From the NCBI GenBank assembly GCA_964484675.1, contig CAZAFC010000005.1:1-64000 (forward strand): DNA of 64,000 bases, written 5' to 3'. Within the stretch, counting starts at the first letter, position 1, and each line of letters opens with the position of its first letter. The DNA is from CAZAFC01 sp964484675. Lineage in GTDB: Bacteria; Patescibacteriota; Saccharimonadia; Saccharimonadales; UBA4665. This document shows, piece by piece, positions 25,155 through 34,040 of the stretch. Made by a program: the position numbers and the translations under genes. The notes beneath the pieces are model-generated. The model did no database searches. It was not told the origin of the DNA and saw nothing but the letters and a program-made list of their open reading frames with translations.

Positions 25155-27335
25155 CTAGCTCTCAGGTTCGGCGTCGGCTGGCATAGCTGGATTGCCGAAG
25201 ACTTCGTCCATGGAGCTCACAAGCACTTCGCGCGGGCGAGCGCCGTCGGCTGCACCGACAATTCCCTGTTCTTCCATCGTTTCAATCAGGCGGGCGGCGC
25301 GGCCGTAGCCAATTCGTAAGCGGCGCTGGAGCAAGCTCGTGCTCGCCTTGCGACCTTCGATCACCACTTGCACTGCGTCGCGCCACATGTCGTCGTCGGC
25401 GTCGTTGCCGCCGTCCATCGACATCACATTACTGCCTTTACCGATCTGCACAGGCTGGCTGATAATCTCATCGTCATACTGCGGCGGCCGCTGCATGCGA
25501 ATGAAGTCAGTAACTTTTTGCGTCTCATCATCCTCGATCAGCGCGGCCTGCACGCGCTTCGGCTTGGGCATATCACTGGTGAGCAACAGCATGTCACCGC
25601 GGCCGAGGAGTTTTTCGGCACCCATTTGGTCGATAATCGTGCGCGAGTCAACTTGGCTGGCCACCGTGAACGCAATGCGCGCCGGCACATTGGCCTTGAT
25701 AAGTCCGGTAATGACGTCCACCGACGGGCGCTGGGTGGCGAGCACCAGGTGGATGCCAGCAGCGCGGGCTTTTTGCGCCAAGCGGACGATCAATGCCTCG
25801 ACATCGCGCGCAGCCATCATCATCAGGTCGGCGAGCTCGTCGATCACGATCACGATGTACGGCATGCCTTCCTGCTTCTTGAGGTTGTTGTACTCCTCAA
25901 TATTGCGCTTGCCCACTTCGGCCATGGTGCGCAGGCGGCGCTCCATTTCGGCCACCGCCCATTTGAGCGCGCTAATACACTTTTCGGGTTCGTTGATAAC
26001 TGGGGTCAGAAGGTGGGGAATGTCGTTGTACGGCGCCATTTCAACCTGCTTGGGGTCGACCAAAATCAGCTTGAGATCGGACGGCGAATTGCGATACAAC
26101 AGGCTCGTCAGGAACGTGTTGATCATCACCGATTTACCCGAACCAGTCTGCCCGGCCACGAGCAAGTGCGGCATTTTGCCGAGATCGGCCACCACCGGCT
26201 TGCCAGCAATGTCCTTACCGATGACGAACCCGAGCGGGCCCTTCACGTCGGTCCACTCGCGCGACTGCAGCATCGAGCTCACCCGAACCGTCGCGGCTTT
26301 GATGTTCGGTACCTCAATACCAACGGCGCGCTTGCCCGGAATCGGCGCTTCCATGCGAATTGCGTGGGCCGCGAGGTCGAGTGCGAGGTTGTTTTCAAGC
26401 GCCGTGATCTTGGTAAGTTTCACGCCGGTCGGCGGCTTCATGGTGTACTGCGTCACGCGCGGACCGATGTTAGCGCCTTCCATTTCGACGTCAATATTGA
26501 AGTTCGCAAATGTGTCGTGAATAATCTGCGCGTTGCCGTTTACGTCGCCAGCATCGGCTTTGTCTTGCTTTTGATTGAGCAAATCAGTACTTGGGAATTG
26601 CCAATTCGGGTCGCTCGCCGCCGTGAGCGCTTCGTGCGTTTCCACGGGCGCGAGCTTTTGTGCAGTGTTTTTGAGAGAGTTGAGCCGCGGGATTTTGTCG
26701 TGGTCACGCTTCGAATCAAGGTGCTCCACCGGCACACCTTCGTTCAGCGTAAAGCCACTTGGCTCGCCACGAGCCTTGAGCGCAGCCAAATCTACCTCCG
26801 TTTTGTCACGCTTGAACAATTTTGCGAGACCGAGCAGCACTGTGGGCGAAATGCCAAATGCGAAGAACACTGCCAGCACGAGCAGCACCAAGAACATCAC
26901 GCTAGCCGGAAAAGCGTCGAGCAAATGCAGCGCCGCGCCACCGATGCCTTTGCCGATCGCGCCGCCGTGGCCACCGCTGAAGCTGCCATCGGCATTATGC
27001 GTTGCGAACATGCTCATAAGCAAGCCAGCGCCGAAGGCCAGGCCAGCCAGCAAGCCGAGTAATTTCCCAAGCGGCATCTTGCGATCTTCGCTGGTAAACT
27101 TGAAAATCCCCCAGTAGGCCAAAGCAAACGGCACCAGATAGCCAGCCCAGCCGAACGCCGCATACACGCCTTTGAACAAATCTTTAGGCAGCGGCCCGCC
27201 TGTGCCGAAGCCGCCGAGCAGCGCGAACAGCGCCACGACACACAGCAGGATGCCCGCCGACAAATCCCAGAACGGCGAGCGCTCAATTGGTTCGACTGCT
27301 TTCTTCCCTCGAGTTGATTTTTTCTTTTTGGTCAT
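25155..27335 (-). CDS. ftsK: DNA translocase FtsK/SpoIIIE
   Basis: 726 residues: four N-terminal membrane helices (about 20-175), a short linker, the motor with Walker A GQTGSGKSVMIN near residue 398 and Walker B VIVIDELADLMM, and the C-terminal gamma winged helix (RRLRIGYGRAARLIETMEEQGIV) that reads orientation sequences. It pumps chromosomes through the division septum and activates Xer recombination, fitting the xer gene in this window. The linker is much shorter than in E. coli. Confidence 0.96.
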   Translation of the reverse strand: MTKKKKSTRGKKAVEPIERSPFWDLSAGILLCVVALFALLGGFGTGGPLPKDLFKGVYAAFGWAGYLVPFALAYWGIFKFTSEDRKMPLGKLLGLLAGLAFGAGLLMSMFATHNADGSFSGGHGGAIGKGIGGAALHLLDAFPASVMFLVLLVLAVFFAFGISPTVLLGLAKLFKRDKTEVDLAALKARGEPSGFTLNEGVPVEHLDSKRDHDKIPRLNSLKNTAQKLAPVETHEALTAASDPNWQFPSTDLLNQKQDKADAGDVNGNAQIIHDTFANFNIDVEMEGANIGPRVTQYTMKPPTGVKLTKITALENNLALDLAAHAIRMEAPIPGKRAVGIEVPNIKAATVRVSSMLQSREWTDVKGPLGFVIGKDIAGKPVVADLGKMPHLLVAGQTGSGKSVMINTFLTSLLYRNSPSDLKLILVDPKQVEMAPYNDIPHLLTPVINEPEKCISALKWAVAEMERRLRTMAEVGKRNIEEYNNLKKQEGMPYIVIVIDELADLMMMAARDVEALIVRLAQKARAAGIHLVLATQRPSVDVITGLIKANVPARIAFTVASQVDSRTIIDQMGAEKLLGRGDMLLLTSDMPKPKRVQAALIEDDETQKVTDFIRMQRPPQYDDEIISQPVQIGKGSNVMSMDGGNDADDDMWRDAVQVVIEGRKASTSLLQRRLRIGYGRAARLIETMEEQGIVGAADGARPREVLVSSMDEVFGNPAMPADAEPES

Positions 27336-27381
27336 GTGATGGTTCCGCTTTTCGTTGGCTCGGCCAGCGCGTTATGGCTAT

Positions 27382-27410
27382 ATTATAGCAATTTTTACAA
27401 CTTCCGTCAA
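27382..27410 (-). promoter_or_regulatory. Promoter of ftsK
   Basis: TTGACG (27410-27405), 17-base spacer, TATAAT (27387-27382): close to the sigma-70 consensus, in the gap after the RNase J stop. Leader about 40 bases. Confidence 0.8.
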
Positions 27411-27430
27411 CGCGCTTACGCTCTCAAATT

Positions 27431-29632
27431 TTAGTCGATGCGGGCGTCTTGCGCAAGCAGTCGTTCGCGCATCTCTTGGAACCGCTTCTGCTGCTCTTGT
27501 GCCAGCTCTTCATTGGTCTTGGGGCGAGGCGCTTGCGCAGCACTGTTCCCGCCAGCGCTGCCGCCGTTGTTTTGCTTGTTTTGCTCGGGCTTGCCACCGA
27601 TAATGTTGATCACCGGGATGACAATCGGGCTGCGCTGCGTCTGGTCGAACAGATAGTGTGTGATGTGATCCTTGAGCTCGGTCTTGAAGCGGTCGAGATC
27701 GACGCGCTTGTAGCGCTGCTGAACGGCGCGGCGAAGCTCGTGGCGCAAGCCGTTCATGAGGTCTTCGTTGTCGCGCATGTAAATGAAGCCGCGGCTGATG
27801 ATATCAGGACTGGTGAGCAAGCTGCCTGTCTTTTTGTCGACGGTAAGCACGACTGCCACCAGGCCTTCTTCGCTCAAAAGCACGCGGTCTTTCACCACGA
27901 TGTTGTTCACGATCGTGCCGGATTGGTCGACCAAAATTGTCCCGCTCGGCACGCTGCCGGCAAGCTCGATTTTGTCGGGTGTCATGGCGATCACGTCGCC
28001 GTTTTCGGCATTCACGGTGTTAGCGCGCGGCACGCCGAGCTCCACAGCCAGCTCGATGTGACTCTGCTTGGACCGGTACGCGCCGTAAATCGGGATGAAG
28101 AATTTCGGCTTCGTGAAGTTGATCATGTCGGCATATTCGTCGCGCGATGCGTGGCCGGAGACGTGCAGCGGGCCGACGCCTTCGAGCTCGTGATTGACGT
28201 GCGTGAACACGTGCACGCCTTTGCGCATGAGGTCGTCGATCATCTGGCCAATGAGCGCGTCGTTGCCAGTCTCTGGAATCGGCGTGCTCGAGAGCACCAC
28301 AGTGTCCTGCTCTTTCATCTTGACGTGGCGGTGCTCGCCGCTGGCCATACGTTGCAGGGCTGAGCTCGGCTCGCCTTGCCCACCGGTACACACCACAACT
28401 ACATCGTTATCCTTGAGGTTCGGCACGGTGGCGATCGGTACAAACGTACCCTTTGGCACTTTCACAAATCCGTGGCGGACGGCCATTTCAAGCGTGCTCA
28501 TCATGCTGCGACCATCGAGCGCGATCTTCTTGCCGTGATGCACAGCAGCGTTGATAATCATCTGAATACGGTTGACGTTCGTCGAGAAAATCGCGATGAA
28601 AATGCGGCCCGGCGCGCGCTCCATAATGTCCACAAAGCTCTGTTCAATGGTGCTCTCGGATGGCGTACGGCCCAAGCGCTCCGGCGTGGTGCATTCGCTG
28701 AGCAGCGCCAGCACACCTTCGTTGCCAAGCTCCTGGAGGCGCTCGACATCGCTGCGCTCGTGGTCAAGCGGGTTCGGGTCGAGACGAAAATCGCCGGTGT
28801 TAATAATCCGACCAACCGGCGTGTCGAGCACCACACAGGTCGAGCCCGGAATCGAGTGCGTGATGCGCACCAGCTCCACGAAGAACTCGCCGACTTTGAG
28901 CCGCTCATGCGTGTCCTCGTTCATGGTAACCGTCTGGAGCTCGAAGCCTTCAGGCATCGGCAAGCCGAAGTTTTCGAAGATTTCTTCGACGCGGCCGATG
29001 GTGAATTTGGAGCCGTAAATCGGCGCCGGGAATAGCGGCACGATGTGCGGCAAGCCGCCGATGTGGTCAAGGTGGCCATGCGTGATAATGTAGCCGCGCA
29101 ATTTGCCGCGGATGCTCTCGAGGTAACTCGTGTCGGCGATGCCGTAGTTGATGCCCGGCAAATCCACGCCGAGGTCGTTGCCGGCGTCGATCACCACGGC
29201 ATCGTTCATGTATTCGACGAGAATCATGTTCTTGGAGCCACCGCCGTTCATGCCGCCAAGGCCGATGACCTTCAGGCGCGGCGAATCGTCGATGAAGTTG
29301 GCGCGGCGCGAGCGGGCCTCGGGCTGGGCCGAAGCGTAGAGATTGGCCACCCGCTGGGCGTCGGCTTGGCTGCGTTTTTGCGCGCGCACAGCGGCGCCGC
29401 GCGACTGGGTCGGCTTGGCAAGCGTCAGGCCGGCGACGGAGCGAGCATTGTTGTTGTCGCCCCTGTTGTTGCCGTTGCCACGCGAAGCACGAGCCTCGCC
29501 ACCGCTGCCGCTGCCGTTGCCGCGGTCATTAAAATTGCGGCGCGCGCTGTTTTGGCCGGCATCGCCGTTCGCCCGCGAGCCTCGCCGCGGGCGACTATTC
29601 GCTTCCGAACCACCCTGTTGTTCGTTTTCCAT
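27431..29632 (-). CDS. rnj: Ribonuclease J with disordered N-terminal extension
   Basis: 733 residues. The metallo-beta-lactamase/beta-CASP core begins near residue 135, with the metal motif THGHLDHIGGLP and the beta-CASP and C-terminal domains of RNase J (endo- and 5'-exonuclease). The first ~130 residues are Arg/Gly/Asn/Ser-rich (RRGSRANGD, RGNGNNRGDNNN), an RGG-like disordered segment not present in B. subtilis RNase J. A Gly/Asn-rich stretch also lies near the C-terminus. AGAAAGGA precedes the ATG. Downstream of pnp and the glycosylase, so the two main RNA-decay nucleases are probably co-expressed. Confidence 0.93.
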   Translation of the reverse strand: MENEQQGGSEANSRPRRGSRANGDAGQNSARRNFNDRGNGSGSGGEARASRGNGNNRGDNNNARSVAGLTLAKPTQSRGAAVRAQKRSQADAQRVANLYASAQPEARSRRANFIDDSPRLKVIGLGGMNGGGSKNMILVEYMNDAVVIDAGNDLGVDLPGINYGIADTSYLESIRGKLRGYIITHGHLDHIGGLPHIVPLFPAPIYGSKFTIGRVEEIFENFGLPMPEGFELQTVTMNEDTHERLKVGEFFVELVRITHSIPGSTCVVLDTPVGRIINTGDFRLDPNPLDHERSDVERLQELGNEGVLALLSECTTPERLGRTPSESTIEQSFVDIMERAPGRIFIAIFSTNVNRIQMIINAAVHHGKKIALDGRSMMSTLEMAVRHGFVKVPKGTFVPIATVPNLKDNDVVVVCTGGQGEPSSALQRMASGEHRHVKMKEQDTVVLSSTPIPETGNDALIGQMIDDLMRKGVHVFTHVNHELEGVGPLHVSGHASRDEYADMINFTKPKFFIPIYGAYRSKQSHIELAVELGVPRANTVNAENGDVIAMTPDKIELAGSVPSGTILVDQSGTIVNNIVVKDRVLLSEEGLVAVVLTVDKKTGSLLTSPDIISRGFIYMRDNEDLMNGLRHELRRAVQQRYKRVDLDRFKTELKDHITHYLFDQTQRSPIVIPVINIIGGKPEQNKQNNGGSAGGNSAAQAPRPKTNEELAQEQQKRFQEMRERLLAQDARID

Positions 29633-29644
29633 GTTAATCCTTTC

Positions 29645-30307
29645 TTATTTGGAGTCAGTTTCGTGAGCCGATTGTTCCTGAATCTTTTTGACGACGATCG
29701 GTAATTTGGCAAAATCGTCGATCAAAGTTTGGCGCATCGCACCGTTGTACAGCGCGGCGGCCGGATGGAACAGCGGCATAATCACCAGCGTCGTCACGCC
29801 TGCGGTCCCAAATTGGACGCGAATGCGCTTCGGCTGGCCGTGGATTTTACTGATTTGTAAATCCGGCAAGAAACAATTCATGCTGTGCCTGCCGAGCGTG
29901 ACGACCACGGCGGGCTGAATAATCTCTAGCTGGGCTTGCAAATATGGCAAGAACGCAGCTTTTTCGTCGGGCAGCGGGTCGCGATTGTTCGGCGGCCGAT
30001 ACTTGACGATGTTGGTAATGTAAATGTTTTCGCGCTTGAGGTCGATGCCAGCAAGCATTTCGTTCAGGAACTTGCCGGCCGCGCCGACAAACGGGATACC
30101 CTGCTCGTCCTCATGCTTGCCTGGCGCCTCGCCGATAAACACGATCTTGGCAGCCGGATCGCCATCTCCAAACACGAGCTGCGTAGCGCCTGCCGCCAAC
30201 TCCGGACACACCTTATCGGCAAGAATCTTCTGCCTCAGCTGGTCAAGCTTGGACTGTTTGTCGCTCGGCTGATCGTTGGGGTTGGTGGAGTTGGCGGCTG
30301 GCTGCAT
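29645..30307 (-). CDS. Family 4-like uracil-DNA glycosylase lacking Fe-S cysteines
   Basis: 220 residues. Motif 1 GEAPGKHEDEQGIPFVG and motif 3 MPLFHPAAALYN mark family 4 UDG, which removes uracil from DNA. That family holds a 4Fe-4S cluster with four cysteines. Compared with my memory of the Thermus enzyme, only C34 remains; the others are D31, Y103 (in KYRPPNNRDP) and F119. The fold may be stabilised without the cluster. It lies between pnp and rnj with short gaps. Confidence 0.88.
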   Translation of the reverse strand: MQPAANSTNPNDQPSDKQSKLDQLRQKILADKVCPELAAGATQLVFGDGDPAAKIVFIGEAPGKHEDEQGIPFVGAAGKFLNEMLAGIDLKRENIYITNIVKYRPPNNRDPLPDEKAAFLPYLQAQLEIIQPAVVVTLGRHSMNCFLPDLQISKIHGQPKRIRVQFGTAGVTTLVIMPLFHPAAALYNGAMRQTLIDDFAKLPIVVKKIQEQSAHETDSK

Positions 30308-30319
30308 CTGCTTGGGGTG

Positions 30320-32464
30320 TTATTTCTTCTTCGTTTCGGCGAGTTCGCGGGCGGCGGCTTTCATGCTGAGCTGTAAACGGCCGCGGTCGTCGATCGCCAC
30401 CAGCTTTACATTCACGCGATCGCCTTCTTTGAGCACGTCACTTGGCTTGTCGATGCGTTCTTCGGCGATTTCCGACACGTGCACGAGGCCGTCTTTGCCG
30501 GGCAAAATCTGCACGAACACACCGAAGTCGAGCACGCTCACCACTGGCGCGTTCATATAAATGTGTCCGATCTCCGGCTCGGCCACGATGTCCTGGATCC
30601 ACTGAATCGCCTTGGCAATCGATTCGCCGTCGGGGCTCGCAATCATCACTGTACCGTCGTCCTTGATCTCAATTTCAGCGCCGGTTTCGCTCGTAATCTT
30701 CTGGATGGTCTCGCCGCCCTTGCCGATCACTTCGCGGATCTTGTCGGGGTTAATCTGGATCGTCTCCACACGCGGCGCGTACGGGCTAAGCTCTTTGCGC
30801 GGCTCGGCGAGCGTGGTGAGCATGTGCTCGAGAATGAACGCGCGGCCTTCGCGGCCCTGAATGAGAGCTTGCTTGAGCGTCTCGACCGGCAAGCCGTGAA
30901 CCTTCATATCCATTTGCAAAGCGGTGATGCCCTTGCTCGTGCCAGCCGTTTTGAAGTCCATATCGCCGGCAAAATCCTCGGCGTCGGCGATGTCACTCAA
31001 AATGACTGCTTTGTCGCCCTCGATCATGAGCCCCATGGCAATGCCGCTCACCGGTGCTTTCAGCGGCACGCCGGCATCCATGAGCGCCAAACAGCTCGAG
31101 CAGGTTGCGGCCATACTCGTCGAGCCGTTCTGACTCATGATTTCGGTAACTGAGCGGATGGCGTACGGGAAGGTGTTCTCATCTGGCAAAACAGCGGTCA
31201 GCGCACGTTCGGCGAGCGCCGAGTGGCCGATTTCGCGGCGGCCCGGGCTGCCCAGACGCTTGATCTCGCCCACGGTGTAGCCGGGCGCATTGTAGTGGTG
31301 CATGTAGCGCTTTTCTTCATTGCGCTCCATGGTGTCGACGAGCTGTGCGTAGGTGAGCGGCGCGAGCGTGACGATGTTCATGCCTTGTGTGAGGCCGCGC
31401 GTGAACAAGCTCGAGCCGTGAGCGCGCGGCAAAAATCCGACTTCGCTGCTCAAGGGGCGAACTTCGGTAAAGTTACGGCCGTCCGGGCGAACGCCGTCCT
31501 CGAGAATCCCTTTTCGCACGTCTTTGTTAGCGGCCGAAGCAAAGGCGTCTTCGTATTCGCGCTTCAAAGCTTCCCAGTCGTCGCCGAGCTTTTCGGCAAA
31601 GTGCTGGAGCAAAGCTTCGCGCAACACATGCATGCGTTCGTGGCGCTCGGCCATCGGCGCGCGCAATTTGGCACCCATCTTGCCGTCCAAAAACGCATCG
31701 ACTTCTTTTTGAATGTCTTCGCTCGGCAGGCTGGGCTCATATTCGAGCTTGGCAATCTTGGCCTTCTTGACGAGCTCATTTTGCAGCTCAATTGCTGGCT
31801 GCATTGTTTGGTGCGCCCACACGAGCGCGTCGGCCACCGTCTCTTCGCTGACTTCGTTGGCGCCAGCTTCGACCATCATAATCGCGTCATGCGTGCCAGC
31901 CACCACGAGGTCGAGATCGTTCGTCTGCATCTCTTCGAGCGGCATGAACGCCTGCGGCTTGCCATCTTTCAGGCCAATGCGCAGGCCCGCCACCGGGCCG
32001 TCAAACGGCGCGCCAGTGAGCATGAACGCCGTGCTCATGGCAATCATCGCGATCATGTCCGGGCGAAACGCCGGATCGGTACTGAGCACGGTGGCCACAC
32101 CCTGCACTTCGTGGCGATAGCCCTTGGGCCACAAGGGGCGAATCGGGCGGTCGATCAAGCGGCCGATCAGGATTGCTTCGTCGCTCGGCCGACCTTCGCG
32201 CTTAATAAACCGGCTGCCGCTAATCTTGCCGGCGGCGTAAAATTTCTCCTCGTAATCGATACTCAGCGGAAAATAATCAAAGCCGGCGATCGGCTTGGGG
32301 CTCACCATGGCCGTGCCAAGCACCACCGTGTCGCCGTAGCGCACGATCACGCTGGCCGAGGTGCGAAACCCGACGCGGTTAATCTCAAGGCTCAGTTTTC
32401 GGCCGCAAAAATCGGTCTCGACACTGATAATCTGTTTTCCCGAAGGATTGATAGTCTGACTCAT
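30320..32464 (-). CDS. pnp: Polyribonucleotide nucleotidyltransferase
   Basis: 714 residues: two RNase PH domains (FFPLSIDYEEKFYAAGKI...; second with the phosphate site SQNGSTSMAATCSS), then KH (IREVIGKGGETIQKITSET) and S1 (GKDGLVHVSEIAEERI). A 3'-5' phosphorolytic RNase. The frame stays open for 103 codons upstream, but the ATG at 32464 begins the conserved domain and has AAAGG seven bases before it. It follows rpsO across a 506-base structured spacer. Confidence 0.96.
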   Translation of the reverse strand: MSQTINPSGKQIISVETDFCGRKLSLEINRVGFRTSASVIVRYGDTVVLGTAMVSPKPIAGFDYFPLSIDYEEKFYAAGKISGSRFIKREGRPSDEAILIGRLIDRPIRPLWPKGYRHEVQGVATVLSTDPAFRPDMIAMIAMSTAFMLTGAPFDGPVAGLRIGLKDGKPQAFMPLEEMQTNDLDLVVAGTHDAIMMVEAGANEVSEETVADALVWAHQTMQPAIELQNELVKKAKIAKLEYEPSLPSEDIQKEVDAFLDGKMGAKLRAPMAERHERMHVLREALLQHFAEKLGDDWEALKREYEDAFASAANKDVRKGILEDGVRPDGRNFTEVRPLSSEVGFLPRAHGSSLFTRGLTQGMNIVTLAPLTYAQLVDTMERNEEKRYMHHYNAPGYTVGEIKRLGSPGRREIGHSALAERALTAVLPDENTFPYAIRSVTEIMSQNGSTSMAATCSSCLALMDAGVPLKAPVSGIAMGLMIEGDKAVILSDIADAEDFAGDMDFKTAGTSKGITALQMDMKVHGLPVETLKQALIQGREGRAFILEHMLTTLAEPRKELSPYAPRVETIQINPDKIREVIGKGGETIQKITSETGAEIEIKDDGTVMIASPDGESIAKAIQWIQDIVAEPEIGHIYMNAPVVSVLDFGVFVQILPGKDGLVHVSEIAEERIDKPSDVLKEGDRVNVKLVAIDDRGRLQLSMKAAARELAETKKK

Positions 32465-32970
32465 TGTCACCTTTCTTGGTTGTTTGAGCGAAAAGCAGGC
32501 AAAGTGCAAATATTGCGTGGCCCTTGTGCATTTCATGGCGACGAATATCTGGTCTCTGCCGACTTTTTGCAAAATTCCAGCGATGCTCCCAATTGTGCGA
32601 TGCTGCTTCAAGCTTTTTGCGCAGCACGCCGTAACCGGACTTGGCAATTGCATTGTGTCCCTCGAAAGCGCTCGGAACTGCTCATGTCTCCTTTTGGAGT
32701 CATGCTTGTTCTTTGCGCAAGCTTTCTCGATGACAAAATGCAATTGCCAACTTGGAGGTTTGCGATGCGGCACTACTTCGGAATGGCCGTATCATCTTGG
32801 AATCGCCGTGCCTCACGCGTTGCGACCCTAGCAACAAGCTGCTCTAAGCGAGACACTGGCCAAACATGACAATCTTTAAAACTGCAAGCTTCTTGGAATT
32901 TTGCATTACTCAAACATTTTAATGTGCACAAGCTGGCGGCCTCGAGATTCGAGACCACTAAGTCCATGCA
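32465..32970 (-). promoter_or_regulatory. Long structured rpsO-pnp spacer (pnp leader)
   Basis: 506 bases without a recognisable gene. Just after rpsO a hairpin GGTCTCGA-ATC-TCGAGGCC forms (minus strand). Two nested inverted repeats follow: TGCAAAATTCCA (32567-32578) with TGGAATTTTGCA (32894-32905), and inside them an 18-of-19 match between 32641-32659 and 32732-32750. The loop of the inner pair holds CATGTCTCC-TTTT-GGAGTCATG. In E. coli a long hairpin in the pnp leader is cut by RNase III and lets PNPase repress itself; a similar role is plausible here. No RNase P, tmRNA or SRP RNA motif was found. Confidence 0.55.
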
Positions 32971-33237
32971 CTAGCGGCGAATGCCGAGCTTCTGAATGAG
33001 GTCGAGGTACGCTTGGCCATCTTTGGCGGCGATGTATTGCAAGTGGCGCTTGCGGCGGCCAACCAATTGCAGCAACCCGCGGCGGGCAGCAAAGTCTTTT
33101 TTATTGACCTTGAGGTGCTCAGTAAGTTCTTTGATGCGCTCAGTCTCGATCCCAACCTGCACGGCGGCGCTCCCAGTGTCGGTTTTGTGGGCTTGCAGCT
33201 CTTTGATAGCTGCCTGTTTTTTCTCAGTTGTAATCAT
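32971..33237 (-). CDS. rpsO: Ribosomal protein uS15
   Basis: 88 residues with the core HKTDTGSAAVQVGIETERIKEL and the loop LLQLVGRRKRHLQYI that binds 16S helix 22. The promoter 33247-33275 places the start of transcription two or three bases before the ATG. The rpsO-pnp pairing is conserved across bacteria. Confidence 0.96.
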   Translation of the reverse strand: MITTEKKQAAIKELQAHKTDTGSAAVQVGIETERIKELTEHLKVNKKDFAARRGLLQLVGRRKRHLQYIAAKDGQAYLDLIQKLGIRR

Positions 33238-33246
33238 ACTCAGGCC

Positions 33247-33275
33247 ATTGTATCAGATGAGCGAAGCGTTTGCAA
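33247..33275 (-). promoter_or_regulatory. Promoter of rpsO
   Basis: TTGCAA (33275-33270), 17-base spacer, TACAAT (33252-33247); the -10 box ends nine bases before the ATG, so the leader is nearly absent. Confidence 0.75.
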
Positions 33276-33284
33276 GACGACAGT

Positions 33285-33998
33285 TTACGACCCACTCGGT
33301 GCTGGCTGCTCGAAAGCATGAGCAGCAATTTGCTCGGGCGACAAATCGCCCATCGTCATAGCATCTTGAAGTGAAAAAGGCCCGACAGCCGTGCGCCGCA
33401 AGTCGCTCATGTACGCACCAGTGCCAAGCCGCGCGCCCATATCCTCGACCAGTGAGCGAATGTACGTGCCGCTTGAAACGTCGGCCGTAAACCGCACGAG
33501 CGGATATTCATATGATTGCAGCTCCAGGCGAGTAATGCGCACCGGGCGCGGCGCAAGCTCGGGCGCCTTGCCTTCGCGGGCCAGCTTGTATGCGCGCTGG
33601 CCATTGATCTTCACCGCTGAAAAAGCGGGCGGCGTTTGCAGGCTATCGCCCAAGAATGTCTCGAGAACCGCCGCAAGTTCGGCCACAGACGGCCGCGCGT
33701 TAGAGACCGCTGTTTTCTCACCTTCATCGTCGCCCGTGGTACTCGTTTGGCCGAGCCACATCGTCACTTCGTACGTTTTGTCGAGCTTGGTGAGCGCCGG
33801 CGCGCGCTTGGTGTATGCGCCGAGAAGCAGTACGAGCAAGCCAGTCGCCAGCGGATCGAGCGTGCCGGTGTGGCCGACTGGGAAGCGCTTTTTGTGCGTG
33901 GTGTTGAGGTCGGATGTTTGGATGGTGCGGCGAATTTTGTTCACCACGTCAAACGACGTCCAGCCCTTGGGTTTGTCGACAAGTAATATGCCTTGCAT
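33285..33998 (-). CDS. truB: tRNA pseudouridine-55 synthase
   Basis: 237 residues: GILLVDKPKGWTSFDVV, the catalytic Asp in VGHTGTLDPLATGLLVL, and SGTYIRSLVEDMG. It makes the T-loop pseudouridine of tRNAs. No PUA domain, so it is the short form. TAAGCT at 34005-34010 lies six bases before the ATG: probably leaderless. Confidence 0.95.
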   Translation of the reverse strand: MQGILLVDKPKGWTSFDVVNKIRRTIQTSDLNTTHKKRFPVGHTGTLDPLATGLLVLLLGAYTKRAPALTKLDKTYEVTMWLGQTSTTGDDEGEKTAVSNARPSVAELAAVLETFLGDSLQTPPAFSAVKINGQRAYKLAREGKAPELAPRPVRITRLELQSYEYPLVRFTADVSSGTYIRSLVEDMGARLGTGAYMSDLRRTAVGPFSLQDAMTMGDLSPEQIAAHAFEQPAPSGS

Positions 33999-34040
33999 GG
34001 TATGAGCTTAGCACAGGCTGGCCGGCACATGCGCGGAGAT

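Noticed and set aside
25368..27062. 564-codon open frame on the plus strand
   Set aside because: It lies antisense to ftsK in a GC-rich region; its translation is His/Arg/Leu-rich without family resemblance, while the opposite strand is plainly FtsK.
31223..32869. 548-codon open frame on the plus strand
   Set aside because: Antisense to pnp and its leader; composition of a shadow frame and no ribosome site.
32940..32965. tRNA-like T arm (GGTCTCGAATCTCGAG) after rpsO
   Set aside because: It is a simple hairpin with no acceptor, D or anticodon arm around it.
32465..32970. RNase P RNA, tmRNA or SRP RNA in the rpsO-pnp spacer
   Set aside because: None of the conserved core motifs of these RNAs could be found on either strand.
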